A stretch of 64,000 bases of DNA from Hydrogenovibrio kuenenii DSM 12350 (GCF_000526715.1 NZ_JAGP01000001.1:62001-126000); one strand, 5' to 3'; positions 1 to 8,189 are shown, counted from the stretch's first letter. The notes: a model not told the origin generated them from the sequence alone. Made by a program: numbers and translations.

Positions 1-1341
1 AAAGTGTCAGGGTTAAATGCCTTCATAAAAAAGTATGATGAAAGACAATTCAATGCACAATGGAATGTTGTTGGGGAAGTTTTGGCGTACACAACGTCAG
101 CTCATGTAATAGACAGTTCGAATGATGAGGGCTTCTTGTTATTGTTAGACCAGTATCTTCGAGAAAGTATTTCTGGAGTGCCGGATGAAAACAGTCCTAA
201 TAAAATCGAGATAATGGATCCACGTTATTTTACACAGTCACTAGATGAGTTCTTTCACAGGACAGATCCAAACTTTCAAACTCATAGCGTAACGAGATAT
301 ACGCTTGTTTCTTGGGGAGAATATTTTGCAATTAACATTTTGTGGAGGCATTCTCCTGAAAGGCTGGTGAACCTTGTTGAAGAAAGTACCAGCCATCTTC
401 AAAATGAAGTTTCGTCTAAAAATGCAAAAAGGGTATCTGTAATGGGGCAAATAGTTGCTGAAATATCCCTTTCCATTGGATTTCGAGTCTTTAAAGGCAG
501 ACACCTTAAAGCTTTGGCTGCAAGTACCAATAGTTTGATGAATTGGCACTGCTTTCTAGGGTTGGAGCTAGTTTTGCATAGGTTCAGGGATCAAAGTACT
601 GCCTATGTGATGAAGTTTTTGTCACAGTATTCACAAGATGAAAAGATAAAAGTGTTAGGTTGGTTGTTACGTCGATTGCCAGAGCAAGATGAACATCAAA
701 AAACAATTCAGGATACTAAGCAGGCTTTATTTGAAATCCTGCCACAAAAAATGAAGCAGTGTGATGTAGAGTTGTTAGTTACAAGTTTGCTTAGTCATAT
801 GCGCCAAATTAAATGGAGTGAACCTTGGCTATTTGATGAAATAATTCAACCTTTGTTGGAAAGCGGCAGAGTTGACTATGACGATATTTGTGATGTCTGG
901 ATTCGTGAGCTGGTTAATGATCTAAATGAGAAGTTTTCTGGAGGAAATGTAACCTTCCAGAAACACTTAGAAGGTAGGGTTACTCAAATCGCATCTTATT
1001 TGTTTGCTATGAGTTCTATAGAAGCCCAAACTAAGCACCTGAAAGCATTTAAGCAGATTTTAGATAAGTCCAAGCGTAACATTCTTCAGCCATTGGCCAG
1101 CACGACAAATTGGTCTAAGTGGAATGATTCTATAACAGTGGTTATATGGATTTATGCCTTTACTAAATGGATTGATTATTTCAAGGGTGAGAATGTTGTT
1201 CACAGTTCTTTCACAAAGTTGCAAGAAGATGCATTTTCAGTGATTGAGTTTCATTTAACAGACAACTTGGGCATATTAAAATATGATTTGCTTGCTTTCA
1301 TTGATGAGTCAGGATGCTTTCGTGTGAAACAAGATCAATGA
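1..1341 (+). CDS. Unknown protein, probably cut at the window's left edge
   Basis: The reading frame is open to base 1, and the first possible start is a GTG at 4 with no visible ribosome binding site, so the gene probably begins outside the window. The visible 445 residues are soluble and mostly helical in appearance, with no signal peptide, membrane segment or catalytic motif that I recognise. It lies about 100 bases upstream of a cyclase-like gene and an ATPase-like gene on the same strand, so the three may form one operon in transposon cargo. A large helical partner protein in a defence or signalling module is possible but is only an inference from context. Confidence 0.7.
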   Translation, partial: KVSGLNAFIKKYDERQFNAQWNVVGEVLAYTTSAHVIDSSNDEGFLLLLDQYLRESISGVPDENSPNKIEIMDPRYFTQSLDEFFHRTDPNFQTHSVTRYTLVSWGEYFAINILWRHSPERLVNLVEESTSHLQNEVSSKNAKRVSVMGQIVAEISLSIGFRVFKGRHLKALAASTNSLMNWHCFLGLELVLHRFRDQSTAYVMKFLSQYSQDEKIKVLGWLLRRLPEQDEHQKTIQDTKQALFEILPQKMKQCDVELLVTSLLSHMRQIKWSEPWLFDEIIQPLLESGRVDYDDICDVWIRELVNDLNEKFSGGNVTFQKHLEGRVTQIASYLFAMSSIEAQTKHLKAFKQILDKSKRNILQPLASTTNWSKWNDSITVVIWIYAFTKWIDYFKGENVVHSSFTKLQEDAFSVIEFHLTDNLGILKYDLLAFIDESGCFRVKQDQ

Positions 1342-1437
1342 ACTTATTTAAGAAGGTAAATGAATAAAAATCGCAAGCAGCGCTCGCTTTTATACGAAAT
1401 TTCTAAAAAAAGCTAACTAGCTTAAATGGTAAAGATT

Positions 1438-2019
1438 ATGTCTGAATGGAAAAATAGTATTGTTACTTATATTGATCTGGTTGGTATAAAAGGCATTGCA
1501 GATCGAGGACAATCCATGGCTACAGATATAATGCGTAGTGTGCATCGTTTGGTTGAAATGGAAATGAATACAAATATGCCAAATCATGACCACTGCTATA
1601 TTTGGAATGATTCTGTTCTGCTTTTATCCGTTCTTGACGGCACATATTCCACTAGAAAAATTGATGATGTAATGAGAGATGCGAATGGTCTCAAGAGAAA
1701 AATAGATCAAATTAATCCTAGTTATGCCATTGCAGTAAAAGGACAAGTGTTTCCCGACGAAACAACATTCTATGCGCCAACGCATGATGGCTGTTCTAGT
1801 CAATCGAGAACGCTAAGGTTGAAAACTTCATCATATGCCATGGGAAATTGTTTCTTTATTGAGTCCGAGCTAGGAAAAAAACTAAAAAAACCATGGTATG
1901 TCGATAGCAGAATAGCAAAACAACTAAGTTCTACACAAACTCATACAAAACATAATGTGAAAATGCTTCCAAACAATAGTGAACGATCAGTGTGGGTATA
2001 CAATGACCACCTTTGGTAA
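1438..2019 (+). CDS. Class III nucleotidyl cyclase-like protein
   Basis: This 193-residue protein looks like a stand-alone class III cyclase fold. The first metal-binding aspartate would be D13 in the motif YIDLVGIKG and the second D58 in WNDSV. They are 45 residues apart, the same spacing as in the CHASE2 cyclase at 31917-34121. Substrate-specifying residues could not be identified, so activity and product are unknown. The ATG at 1438 is preferred over 1426: GGTAAAGATT precedes it, nearly the same start context as the next gene. The next gene starts 7 bases after the stop, which suggests co-translation. Cyclase-like proteins are common in phage-defence cargo, but that role is inferred here. 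Confidence 0.65.
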   Translation: MSEWKNSIVTYIDLVGIKGIADRGQSMATDIMRSVHRLVEMEMNTNMPNHDHCYIWNDSVLLLSVLDGTYSTRKIDDVMRDANGLKRKIDQINPSYAIAVKGQVFPDETTFYAPTHDGCSSQSRTLRLKTSSYAMGNCFFIESELGKKLKKPWYVDSRIAKQLSSTQTHTKHNVKMLPNNSERSVWVYNDHLW

Positions 2020-2026
2020 AGAAGTT

Positions 2027-2596
2027 ATGTCTGAAAACACTGTAAAAACTCTCAAACGAAGACTGAGAGACGGTCAACACACCATAATTTTAGCTAATCG
2101 AACCGTTGATAAAGCACCAATAATTTTTAGTGCGGTTGAGCAATACAAAAGTGAAGAAGATATCACCATTATTCATATTGATTTATGGGAGGTAAATTAT
2201 TTTTGTGAGGCCGCTATAAACTTAATTGATAGTTATCTTCTGGAGGAAAAGTTAAGTATCCCTAAGCCTGATATAACTAATGGAGGTTCTTCTTTAATAA
2301 ATCTAATTAGCTTTATTTTGGAACGCGAACAGTTGCTTGGGAGACGAGTTCTTTTGTATATAGACGAATTCCAGAAGTTGTCAGAGTTTGATGATATGTC
2401 TGTATCAGAAAGTGAAGGGATTTCATTAACGCCAGGATCAGTCTTTTTGCGACGATTGAGAACATTAATACAAAGTCAAACTGTAACCTTGTTTGCAACG
2501 GGAAGTGATGCTAGTTTAATTGACTTATTTAGCCAATATCATGCGCCCTTTTATAAGGCAGCAATGCCATTAATTATTCGAGGTGATGAAGAATAG
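2027..2596 (+). CDS. Degenerate AAA+/STAND-like ATPase, probably truncated
   Basis: The 189-residue product has a clear Walker B segment (VLLYIDEFQKL) and a sensor-1-like strand (VTLFATGSD), as in archaeal-type ATPase/STAND proteins. The expected N-terminal Walker A is not recognisable: the corresponding place reads ANRTVDKAPIIF, with no GxxxxGKT/S. The protein ends shortly after sensor 1, where family members normally continue with a lid and a C-terminal helical domain. It may be an inactive or decayed ATPase. The ATG at 2027 follows GGTAAAGAAG and lies 7 bases after the cyclase-like stop. Upstream in-frame starts at 1979 and 2003 would overlap that gene and are less likely. Confidence 0.55.
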   Translation: MSENTVKTLKRRLRDGQHTIILANRTVDKAPIIFSAVEQYKSEEDITIIHIDLWEVNYFCEAAINLIDSYLLEEKLSIPKPDITNGGSSLINLISFILEREQLLGRRVLLYIDEFQKLSEFDDMSVSESEGISLTPGSVFLRRLRTLIQSQTVTLFATGSDASLIDLFSQYHAPFYKAAMPLIIRGDEE

Positions 2597-2705
2597 CAAA
2601 GTGTTGCTATCTTTTACATCGAAGTGTTTTTCACGAGTAATCCAATGGATGTCGTTTTTTGATTGGGTTGGTGTAAAAAGATCAGCTCACTATTGGAACT
2701 TTGCT

Positions 2706-3614
2706 CTAAAGTTTCTTGAGGCTTTGATAATAGCTGAAAGCTTCAATAACTCGTTCCTTGAAACTAAGCTTTCTGCTCATGTCACGGTGTTTATAACTAA
2801 AAAGCCTATCTCCTAATGTACACCTTCCAACTGGTAAATAATCGTCATCATATCTTCTGTCACGCAGGCTCATTTCAATCTTATCAATGTCAAATAAGTT
2901 TTCTTTGAAATGAATTGCATCTAATGGAATTTTTACGATGCCTTTTGGGTGTCTATTTATAACTATCCACTCATTGTGTTCCATAGTTTTTACTTTTGGA
3001 TCATTTGCCGATCCAATGATGTTTGCAAAACACAAAATGTCTGCAATGGGTACGCTCGGAGTTATAAGCAACCCTGGATACGTTGTGTCTGAAGCAAACC
3101 CGTTTAATATATCCATTTCTACATGAATATAGTTATCTCCCTTATTTAGAGCTTCATGGCATAACCGTGCAACATGTGAGGCATAGAGATAACTGTGAGA
3201 TTTGTCTTTTATAGCCCTTGAAATTGTTACATGAGATAGGCCAGATTGTTGAAGTATGTCTTGGGTAAAGGAATAAAGCTCAAGAGTTTCGTCAATAATA
3301 GCTTGGTACTGCCTATCTAAGATATCTAGAGCGGTATAAAAGGCGTCCTTGAATTGACCATAACGCCAGTCGCTTAATATTCGATCCTCTAGGAATGGAT
3401 ATCGGTGAAAACCTAACGCTTGCCTGACAATAAAAGCCAAAAAAACATAGCCTAGCCCATTTTTAGTTGAGGTATAAGAATGGAAGGAATTAGATTTAAA
3501 GATGGAGTTATTGACGTCGATTGGATGAGCAATACATTGGTAAAGTAATTCGTTTTCAATGCGAAATCTATCTGTGACTTTTGGCATTTTGGTTAGTTGA
3601 ATCTCTTCATGCAT
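2706..3614 (-). CDS. Unknown soluble protein in transposon cargo
   Basis: A 302-residue soluble protein without signal peptide, membrane segment or motif that I recognise. The ATG at 3614 is chosen because AAGAGAGA lies about 10 bases upstream; GTG 3617 and TTG 3623 are alternatives. It is transcribed away from the transposon end and converges on the cyclase/ATPase genes. Its promoter must lie within the roughly 200 bases that also carry the transposon end. The text is rich in His, Tyr and Asp, and the middle (about 120-200) looks helical. It could be a single-gene accessory trait such as a defence or immunity gene, but nothing in the sequence proves this. Confidence 0.7.
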   Translation of the reverse strand: MHEEIQLTKMPKVTDRFRIENELLYQCIAHPIDVNNSIFKSNSFHSYTSTKNGLGYVFLAFIVRQALGFHRYPFLEDRILSDWRYGQFKDAFYTALDILDRQYQAIIDETLELYSFTQDILQQSGLSHVTISRAIKDKSHSYLYASHVARLCHEALNKGDNYIHVEMDILNGFASDTTYPGLLITPSVPIADILCFANIIGSANDPKVKTMEHNEWIVINRHPKGIVKIPLDAIHFKENLFDIDKIEMSLRDRRYDDDYLPVGRCTLGDRLFSYKHRDMSRKLSFKERVIEAFSYYQSLKKL

Positions 3615-3746
3615 CACGAACAATCTCTCTTAATGTTTTATTTCTATTGATAGGCTATGGCGTCCATATTGTGTATGGGGTTACAAAACATAAATGTTAT
3701 GAGTCACATTTTATAAAATAATACATATTAAAATAATGCTATTAGT

Positions 3747-3832
3747 GTGTAGACTTTATTGTCTTCTGAGGCCATAGTCCATAGGGACAAACTTTATTGT
3801 TTTTTTCTAGTCTTAAGGACAAACTTTATTGT
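3747..3832 (-). repeat. Three TnsB-type binding-site repeats
   Basis: Two copies of GGACAAACTTTATTGT lie at 3785-3800 and 3817-3832, and a third, diverged copy (GTGTAGACTTTATTGT) lies at 3747-3762. Repeat ends are 32 and 38 bases apart. On the minus strand the core is ACAATAAAGT; the third copy reads GACAATAAAGTCT, which to my recollection matches the TnsB site of Tn7 over 13 bases. The copy nearest the boundary is followed by CTCTGCACA, giving a TGT-initiated terminus. A weaker fourth match may lie near 3660-3671. The region is otherwise AT-rich and non-coding. Confidence 0.75.
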
Positions 3833-3873
3833 CTCTGCACAAATGCCCAAAACGAACAAGAGATGATAAACAG

Positions 3874-4323
3874 ATGAACTTATTAAACCTTGACCCTCAG
3901 ACAAAAGAACCTTTTACAAAAATTGTACAGACGCTGATTCAGAAGCATAAGCTTGATCCAAACGAGATATTTATGAATGTTTTGGAGAGCCAAGAAGAGC
4001 CTGAAATGAATTATTGGATGACTAAGGTGTTGGTTCAAGAGCATTTTGTTTCACCACGGCAAGAAGTTGCGAGAGATGCAGAAGGCGAAGTCGTTAAGCC
4101 GTTGCAAGCAGCTTGTTTGTTGCAAAATGTTGGTATGGTTGCAGCACTGTTAGAAATGAATGCTTTTCAAGGGGGCGTCACAGATCATGACCTTCAGCTT
4201 GCAGCGCGTATGGCTTCTCGTCACGAAGATCAGGCTGTATTAGGTGTGATTATGCGTTATGCGCAAGAGGTTGGTAGCTTAGAAACTTTTATGCGCGAGT
4301 TGCAAGGTGCTCAGCTGCAATAA
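3874..4323 (+). CDS. Unknown small cytoplasmic protein
   Basis: A 149-residue soluble protein, helical in appearance. The segment around residues 75-130 (LQAACLLQNVGMVAALLEMN, then LQLAARMASRHEDQ) has the rhythm of ankyrin-like or other helical repeats, but I cannot name the family. The ATG at 3874 is preferred; an upstream GTG at 3829 would start inside the transposon end. The proposed transposon end lies only 32 bases upstream of this start, so the insertion may have separated the gene from its original promoter. A bidirectional terminator shared with mtnN follows the stop. Confidence 0.7.
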   Translation: MNLLNLDPQTKEPFTKIVQTLIQKHKLDPNEIFMNVLESQEEPEMNYWMTKVLVQEHFVSPRQEVARDAEGEVVKPLQAACLLQNVGMVAALLEMNAFQGGVTDHDLQLAARMASRHEDQAVLGVIMRYAQEVGSLETFMRELQGAQLQ

Positions 4324-4330
4324 GTGGAAA

Positions 4331-4377
4331 ATCTGCCAGGCTGGGGTAAGTTTAAACCTACCCAGCCTGGCATTTTT
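4331..4377. terminator. Bidirectional terminator made from the dispersed palindrome
   Basis: TGCCAGGCTGGG at 4334-4345 pairs with CCCAGCCTGGCA at 4361-4372 around a short AT-rich loop. A T-run follows on the plus strand (4372-4377) and A-rich sequence precedes it. It sits between two convergent stops (4323 and 4377) and can serve both. It is one of the complete copies of the CCAGGCTGGG repeat family seen through this window. Confidence 0.8.
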
Positions 4378-5072
4378 TAGCGAATCTCTTTCAACATTTC
4401 TAGAATAAGTTTTGCTGAGTGGGTAGCCGCCTTTTCTAAATACTGTTCGAAAGTGATGGCATTTTCTTTGCCAGCAATGTCCGAAAGCGAACGAATAATA
4501 ACAAAAGGCACTTCAAAAGCTTGGCAGGTTTGCGCAATCGCTGCAGCTTCCATTTCACAAGCAATCATTTCAGGAAAATCAGAGCGTGTCTTTTCAACAT
4601 CTTCTGGCTGGTGCATGAAGCGATCGCCAGTGGCAATCAAGCCATGCATATGCGAAACCTCTCCCAAAGTTTCAATGCTGTTCTTGGCAATTTCTACCAG
4701 GCTGGGGCTTGGCAGAAAACAAGCTGGTGAACCGGGAACTTGGCCTAGTTCATAACCAAAAGGGGTAACGTCAACATCGTGATGGCAGACGGCTGCACTG
4801 ATGACGATGTCACCGACTTCTAAATCGGTATGAAAGCCGCCCGCAGAACCTGTGTTGATAATATAGTTTGGCTCATAAAGCTTAATTAACAAAGCCGTTC
4901 CGATAGCGGCATTCACCTTACCGATGCCTGATTTCAGTAAGACAACGTCCTTACCGTTTATTTGACCAATGTAGTATTCAAATCCGCCGTGGATTTCGGT
5001 AACTAAATTTTGAATTTTAGAGCGTAGCAGGCTGACTTCCTGCTCCATTGCACCAATAATTGCGATTTTCAT
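4377..5072 (-). CDS. mtnN: 5'-methylthioadenosine/S-adenosylhomocysteine nucleosidase
   Basis: MtnN (Pfs) cleaves adenine from S-adenosylhomocysteine and 5'-methylthioadenosine in the cytoplasm, feeding S-ribosylhomocysteine to LuxS. At 231 residues it is the usual length. The start MKIAIIGAMEQE supplies the catalytic Glu12, and the late motif SLSDIAG supplies the catalytic aspartate. It is the third gene of a minus-strand run bax-luxS-mtnN, about 60 bases after luxS, so the two steps of the activated methyl cycle are encoded together. Its stop lies against the shared terminator. Confidence 0.96.
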   Translation of the reverse strand: MKIAIIGAMEQEVSLLRSKIQNLVTEIHGGFEYYIGQINGKDVVLLKSGIGKVNAAIGTALLIKLYEPNYIINTGSAGGFHTDLEVGDIVISAAVCHHDVDVTPFGYELGQVPGSPACFLPSPSLVEIAKNSIETLGEVSHMHGLIATGDRFMHQPEDVEKTRSDFPEMIACEMEAAAIAQTCQAFEVPFVIIRSLSDIAGKENAITFEQYLEKAATHSAKLILEMLKEIR

Positions 5073-5132
5073 ATGGTTCTCATTTGAGTGGCAAAAAAGA
5101 AGAGTTTCTGTTGTTGTCTACTTAAATAGATT

Positions 5133-5654
5133 TTACAGCTCGTTACCCAGTGCTTTTAGCGTTTCTGCGCTTAGAGCAATGTCTTCGTTTTTGTTAACGC
5201 CAATGCCATGATCAATCACCATTTGTGCGATTTCTTTGGCTTCTTCTAATGAATGCATTTGATAAGTACCGCATTGGTATTCGTTTAGCTCAGGAATCTC
5301 TTCCATGCGCTCAACATTTAGTACGTCTTTCATTGCTTCAAGCCAAGCCTTTCCGACGCGTTCTTCAGAAGGCGTACCGATTAAACTCATGTAAAAACCT
5401 GTGCGACAGCCCATAGGAGAAACATCAATGATTTCAACGCCATCACCATTTAGGTGTGCACGAATAAAGCCGGCAAAAAGATGCTCAAGGGTGTGGATTC
5501 CTCTTTCTCCCATCATTGATTCGTTAGGTTTGTTAAATCTTAAATCAAATACAGTAATGGTGTCGCCTCCCGGTGTTTGCATGGTTTTTGCGACACGAAC
5601 AGCAGGTGCATTCATGATTTTATGGTCTACAGTGAAGCTGTCTAGCAAAGGCAT
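5133..5654 (-). CDS. luxS: S-ribosylhomocysteine lyase (AI-2 synthase)
   Basis: LuxS splits S-ribosylhomocysteine into homocysteine and DPD, the precursor of autoinducer AI-2. The 173-residue protein has the metal ligands His54 and His58 in the HTLEH motif and Cys128 in [10 protein letters not shown], and the catalytic cysteine near residue 83 (MGCRTGFY). It starts 9 bases after the bax stop and is followed by mtnN, so it probably acts mainly in methyl-cycle recycling. No recognisable LuxP/LuxQ or Lsr set lies beside it, although a binding-protein/hybrid-kinase pair of other type occurs at 35317-38553. Confidence 0.97.
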   Translation of the reverse strand: MPLLDSFTVDHKIMNAPAVRVAKTMQTPGGDTITVFDLRFNKPNESMMGERGIHTLEHLFAGFIRAHLNGDGVEIIDVSPMGCRTGFYMSLIGTPSEERVGKAWLEAMKDVLNVERMEEIPELNEYQCGTYQMHSLEEAKEIAQMVIDHGIGVNKNEDIALSAETLKALGNEL

Positions 5655-5663
5655 AATTTACTC

Positions 5664-6515
5664 CTAATTAGAGGGGGCGTTTTCCGCAATGGTATATTGG
5701 TTAAAACGAGAAAGTTTATTGTAACGAATCATGTGTTGCAATGCTTTTACATATACTTCTTTTCTAGCGGAATAATTAATTAATCCCTGCGTCATCTCGA
5801 TGGCAGAAGGTTTACGGTTTTGTTGGCGTTCCTGATAACGTATTTGGCGAAGCAATTGGTAGCTTGCATGAGTATTTAGGTTTTTCAGGTAGTCCTGTAC
5901 TGAAAAGAATGGATGTTGAAAGCGTTTTACTTCGTGGTTGGCATCTTCATCACGCTGTTTCGGGACAAGACCACATCCTTGTTTATAGCACCATTGGCCA
6001 AAGTAATTATTGCCTTGTTTCGCAAAACGGGAGGTTCCCCATGCCGTTTCATTGGCGGCTTGGGCAAGTGCCAGTGGAATAGGTATGATATCGACACGTT
6101 TTTTGAGCATTAATCGGTCTTTTGATTGTGAAGGATCGAATGTTTTTAGCTTGTACCGCTCTGCTAATTGAGATAGCCATTGTTTGTCAGTTTCAGTAAG
6201 TATTTCAACCCTTTTTAGTACAGAGAGTAAATGAGCTCTGTCCGCTAAAATTTGTTCGTTTGCGTAGTAAACCAATGGTGTTAGAAAGTTGAAAAAAGCT
6301 TGCTTACGCTTTGCCCCAATCTGTATTTTGCTAAAATTTGGCGCAGGAGACAGAATTTCTTTTGCAATAGCGTTCTTGTCAAATGATTTTAACGGAGGCA
6401 AAGCCGGTACGGGGGTGGCCGTTTGATTTTCGTTAGTTTCTTGAGACTCTATTTGGTGACAGCTGAATAAGCTGAAACAGACGACTAAAAGGCTTAAAAA
6501 TTTAATAAATTTCAT
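5664..6515 (-). CDS. Bax-like glucosaminidase lipoprotein
   Basis: A 283-residue exported protein with a lipoprotein signal (LFSC lipobox, Cys about residue 19). The C-terminal part (about 140-230) carries the glucosaminidase signature seen in E. coli Bax: ALAQAANETAWGTSRFA, then NNYFGQWCY. Family members cleave the N-acetylglucosaminyl linkage of peptidoglycan, with the glutamate of NETAWG as likely acid. Residues 25-60 look like a disordered linker from the membrane anchor. It is the first gene of a minus-strand operon with luxS and mtnN, an arrangement with no obvious functional reason. Confidence 0.85.
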   Translation of the reverse strand: MKFIKFLSLLVVCFSLFSCHQIESQETNENQTATPVPALPPLKSFDKNAIAKEILSPAPNFSKIQIGAKRKQAFFNFLTPLVYYANEQILADRAHLLSVLKRVEILTETDKQWLSQLAERYKLKTFDPSQSKDRLMLKKRVDIIPIPLALAQAANETAWGTSRFAKQGNNYFGQWCYKQGCGLVPKQRDEDANHEVKRFQHPFFSVQDYLKNLNTHASYQLLRQIRYQERQQNRKPSAIEMTQGLINYSARKEVYVKALQHMIRYNKLSRFNQYTIAENAPSN

Positions 6516-6643
6516 CCGAGATATTATAGTTTATCTTAAGATATAAGTCATTTAGTGATCAAACCCTCTTACAGCAATAGCTGCAATATTGGACTGAAAG
6601 AGATATTAGCTAGATAGATATACTACACTTGCAGGAGAGATAA

Positions 6644-7603
6644 ATGTCGCTGGAAACGGTTTTGTATCCCTATATTGAGCCCTTTGTTCAACATAGTCTT
6701 CAGGTAGATCAAACACACACTTTGCACTTAGAAGAGTGTGGTAATCCAAATGGCATTCCAATGTTATTTGTACATGGCGGGCCTGGTGGAGGCTATGGTC
6801 CTACGCATCGACGTTTTTTTAACCCTGAACGTTATCGCATTATTCTTTTTGATCAACGTGGTTGTGGTAAATCAACTCCTCATGCTTGTTTGACCAATAA
6901 TACAACTGCGCATTTGATTGAAGACATTGAAAAAATTCGTCGTCATTTAAACATTGAAAAATGGGTTTTGTTTGGTGGTTCTTGGGGATCAACCCTTAGC
7001 TTGCTGTATGCAGAGGCGTACCCTGAGCGTGTTTTAGGGTTGGTGCTTCGGGGTATATTTTTATGTCGAGATGAAGATGTTAAATGGTTTTATCAGCAGG
7101 GAGCAGATCGATTTTTTCCAGATTTTTGGCAAGAGTTTATAGATCCTGTAGCGGAAGAAAAGCGTCACGACATGATTGGTGCTTATTATGAATTGCTGAC
7201 AAGTGAAGACGAAGTTGCTCGTATGCGTGCAGCGGAAGCTTGGTCTGTATGGGAAGGGCGCACATCTACGCTCCAACCTGATGAAGACATAGTTTCACAT
7301 TTTGGTAGCCCTTATCATGCCTTGGCAATGGCGCGCATTGAGTGTCACTACTTCAAAAACCATGCTTTTATTGAGCCTAATCAGATATTGGAGAATACAG
7401 CTCCTATCGAACATATACCTACTAAAATCATTCATGGTCATTATGATATGGTCTGCCCAGTGAATCAGGCTTATGAGCTGGCAGAAAAATTACCCAAAGC
7501 AGAATTGACTATTTGTCATTATGCAGGTCACTCGGCAATGGAGTTGGAGATTGCAAAGCAGCTTGTATTGGCAACAGATGAACTCTTGAACCAAGTTGAT
7601 TGA
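6644..7603 (+). CDS. pip: Proline iminopeptidase
   Basis: An alpha/beta hydrolase of peptidase family S33 that removes N-terminal proline from peptides in the cytoplasm. At 319 residues it has the usual length. The oxyanion-hole motif HGGPGGG is near residue 44, the nucleophile Ser113 is in GGSWGS, and the late motifs HGHYDMVCP (Asp) and YAGHSA (His) complete the triad. A strong ribosome binding site (AGGAGAG) precedes the ATG. The stop overlaps the region holding the ribosome binding site of dtd, so the two genes are probably co-transcribed. Confidence 0.93.
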   Translation: MSLETVLYPYIEPFVQHSLQVDQTHTLHLEECGNPNGIPMLFVHGGPGGGYGPTHRRFFNPERYRIILFDQRGCGKSTPHACLTNNTTAHLIEDIEKIRRHLNIEKWVLFGGSWGSTLSLLYAEAYPERVLGLVLRGIFLCRDEDVKWFYQQGADRFFPDFWQEFIDPVAEEKRHDMIGAYYELLTSEDEVARMRAAEAWSVWEGRTSTLQPDEDIVSHFGSPYHALAMARIECHYFKNHAFIEPNQILENTAPIEHIPTKIIHGHYDMVCPVNQAYELAEKLPKAELTICHYAGHSAMELEIAKQLVLATDELLNQVD

Positions 7604-7611
7604 GGCCGAAA

Positions 7612-8049
7612 GTGATTTGTATTTTGCAAAGAGTGACTCAAGCCAGCGTCGAAGTTGAAGAAAAAACCGTAGGGGCGATTGAACAAGGGTTGATGGTGTT
7701 ATGCGGTTTTCAGCCGGATGATACTTCAGCATCGCTTGAGAAAATGATGAATAAGCTTTTAAAATTTCGAATTTTTTCGGATGAACAAGGCAAAATGAAT
7801 TTGAATATTCAGCAGGTAGAAGGGCGCTTCTTATTAGTGCCGCAATTTACTTTGGCGGCCGATACCTCCAAAGGAAATCGTCCTGGGTTTCATACTAGTG
7901 CTCCGCCACATCTGGCAGAAGCGTGGTTTAACGAATTTGTGCAATTAATGAATAATGTTTATCCAGGAAGTGAAACTGGAATTTTTGGCGCTGATATGAA
8001 AGTCAGTCTAATTAACGATGGGCCTGTGACCTTTCAATTAATCACTTGA
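7612..8049 (+). CDS. dtd: D-aminoacyl-tRNA deacylase
   Basis: Dtd hydrolyses D-amino acids, and glycine from tRNA-Ala, off mischarged tRNA. The family motifs PQFTLAAD (usually SQFTL) and NDGPVT are present, and the N-terminus ICILQRVTQASV is typical. I start it at GTG 7612, with GAGG at 7602-7605 as ribosome binding site. This gives 145 residues, the E. coli length; a TTG at 7600 would add four residues and overlap the pip stop. The serine of SQFTL is replaced by proline here, a small variation in a substrate-site motif. Confidence 0.92.
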   Translation: MICILQRVTQASVEVEEKTVGAIEQGLMVLCGFQPDDTSASLEKMMNKLLKFRIFSDEQGKMNLNIQQVEGRFLLVPQFTLAADTSKGNRPGFHTSAPPHLAEAWFNEFVQLMNNVYPGSETGIFGADMKVSLINDGPVTFQLIT

Positions 8050-8053
8050 TAAC

Positions 8054-8078
8054 TACTTATATATAGATATAAGTTTTT
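8054..8078 (+). terminator. Weak AT-rich terminator after dtd
   Basis: ACTTATAT and ATATAAGT form an 8-base-pair AT-only stem at 8054-8073, followed by TTTTTCT. The stem is weak, but it sits 5 bases after the dtd stop, and the next gene begins about 110 bases later. Confidence 0.5.
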
Positions 8079-8189
8079 CTTGCCTAGGCTCAAGCGATAG
8101 AGCGTTTTATTTTGACGAGAAACCCGTTACACTAATAGTCTTTCAGATACGCTTTTTTGGAGTTTAGGTTGATAACAACTCATCTAGAT

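Larger units (their letters stand above)
1..3841. mobile_element. End of a Tn7-like transposon with cargo genes
   Basis: The right boundary is set by a terminal ACA at 3839-3841 (TGT on the minus strand) preceded by three spaced repeats that resemble Tn7 TnsB-binding sites. The three spaced, non-overlapping sites recall the left end of Tn7 rather than the right end with its overlapping sites. Everything left of 3841 would then be cargo, and the element continues beyond the window. No tns genes are visible here. The 5 bases after the end, 3842-3846, would be one copy of the target duplication; the other copy lies outside the window. The assignment rests on recalled Tn7 end sequences, not on a search. 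Confidence 0.65.

Noticed and set aside
2583-2816. Short frame (77 codons) after the ATPase-like gene
   Set aside because: It has no ribosome binding site, overlaps the opposite-strand gene for half of its length, and resembles leftover or shifted ATPase sequence rather than an independent gene.
3829-3873. Upstream GTG start for the gene at 3874
   Set aside because: It falls inside the transposon terminus and would add 15 residues that do not resemble a natural N-terminus.
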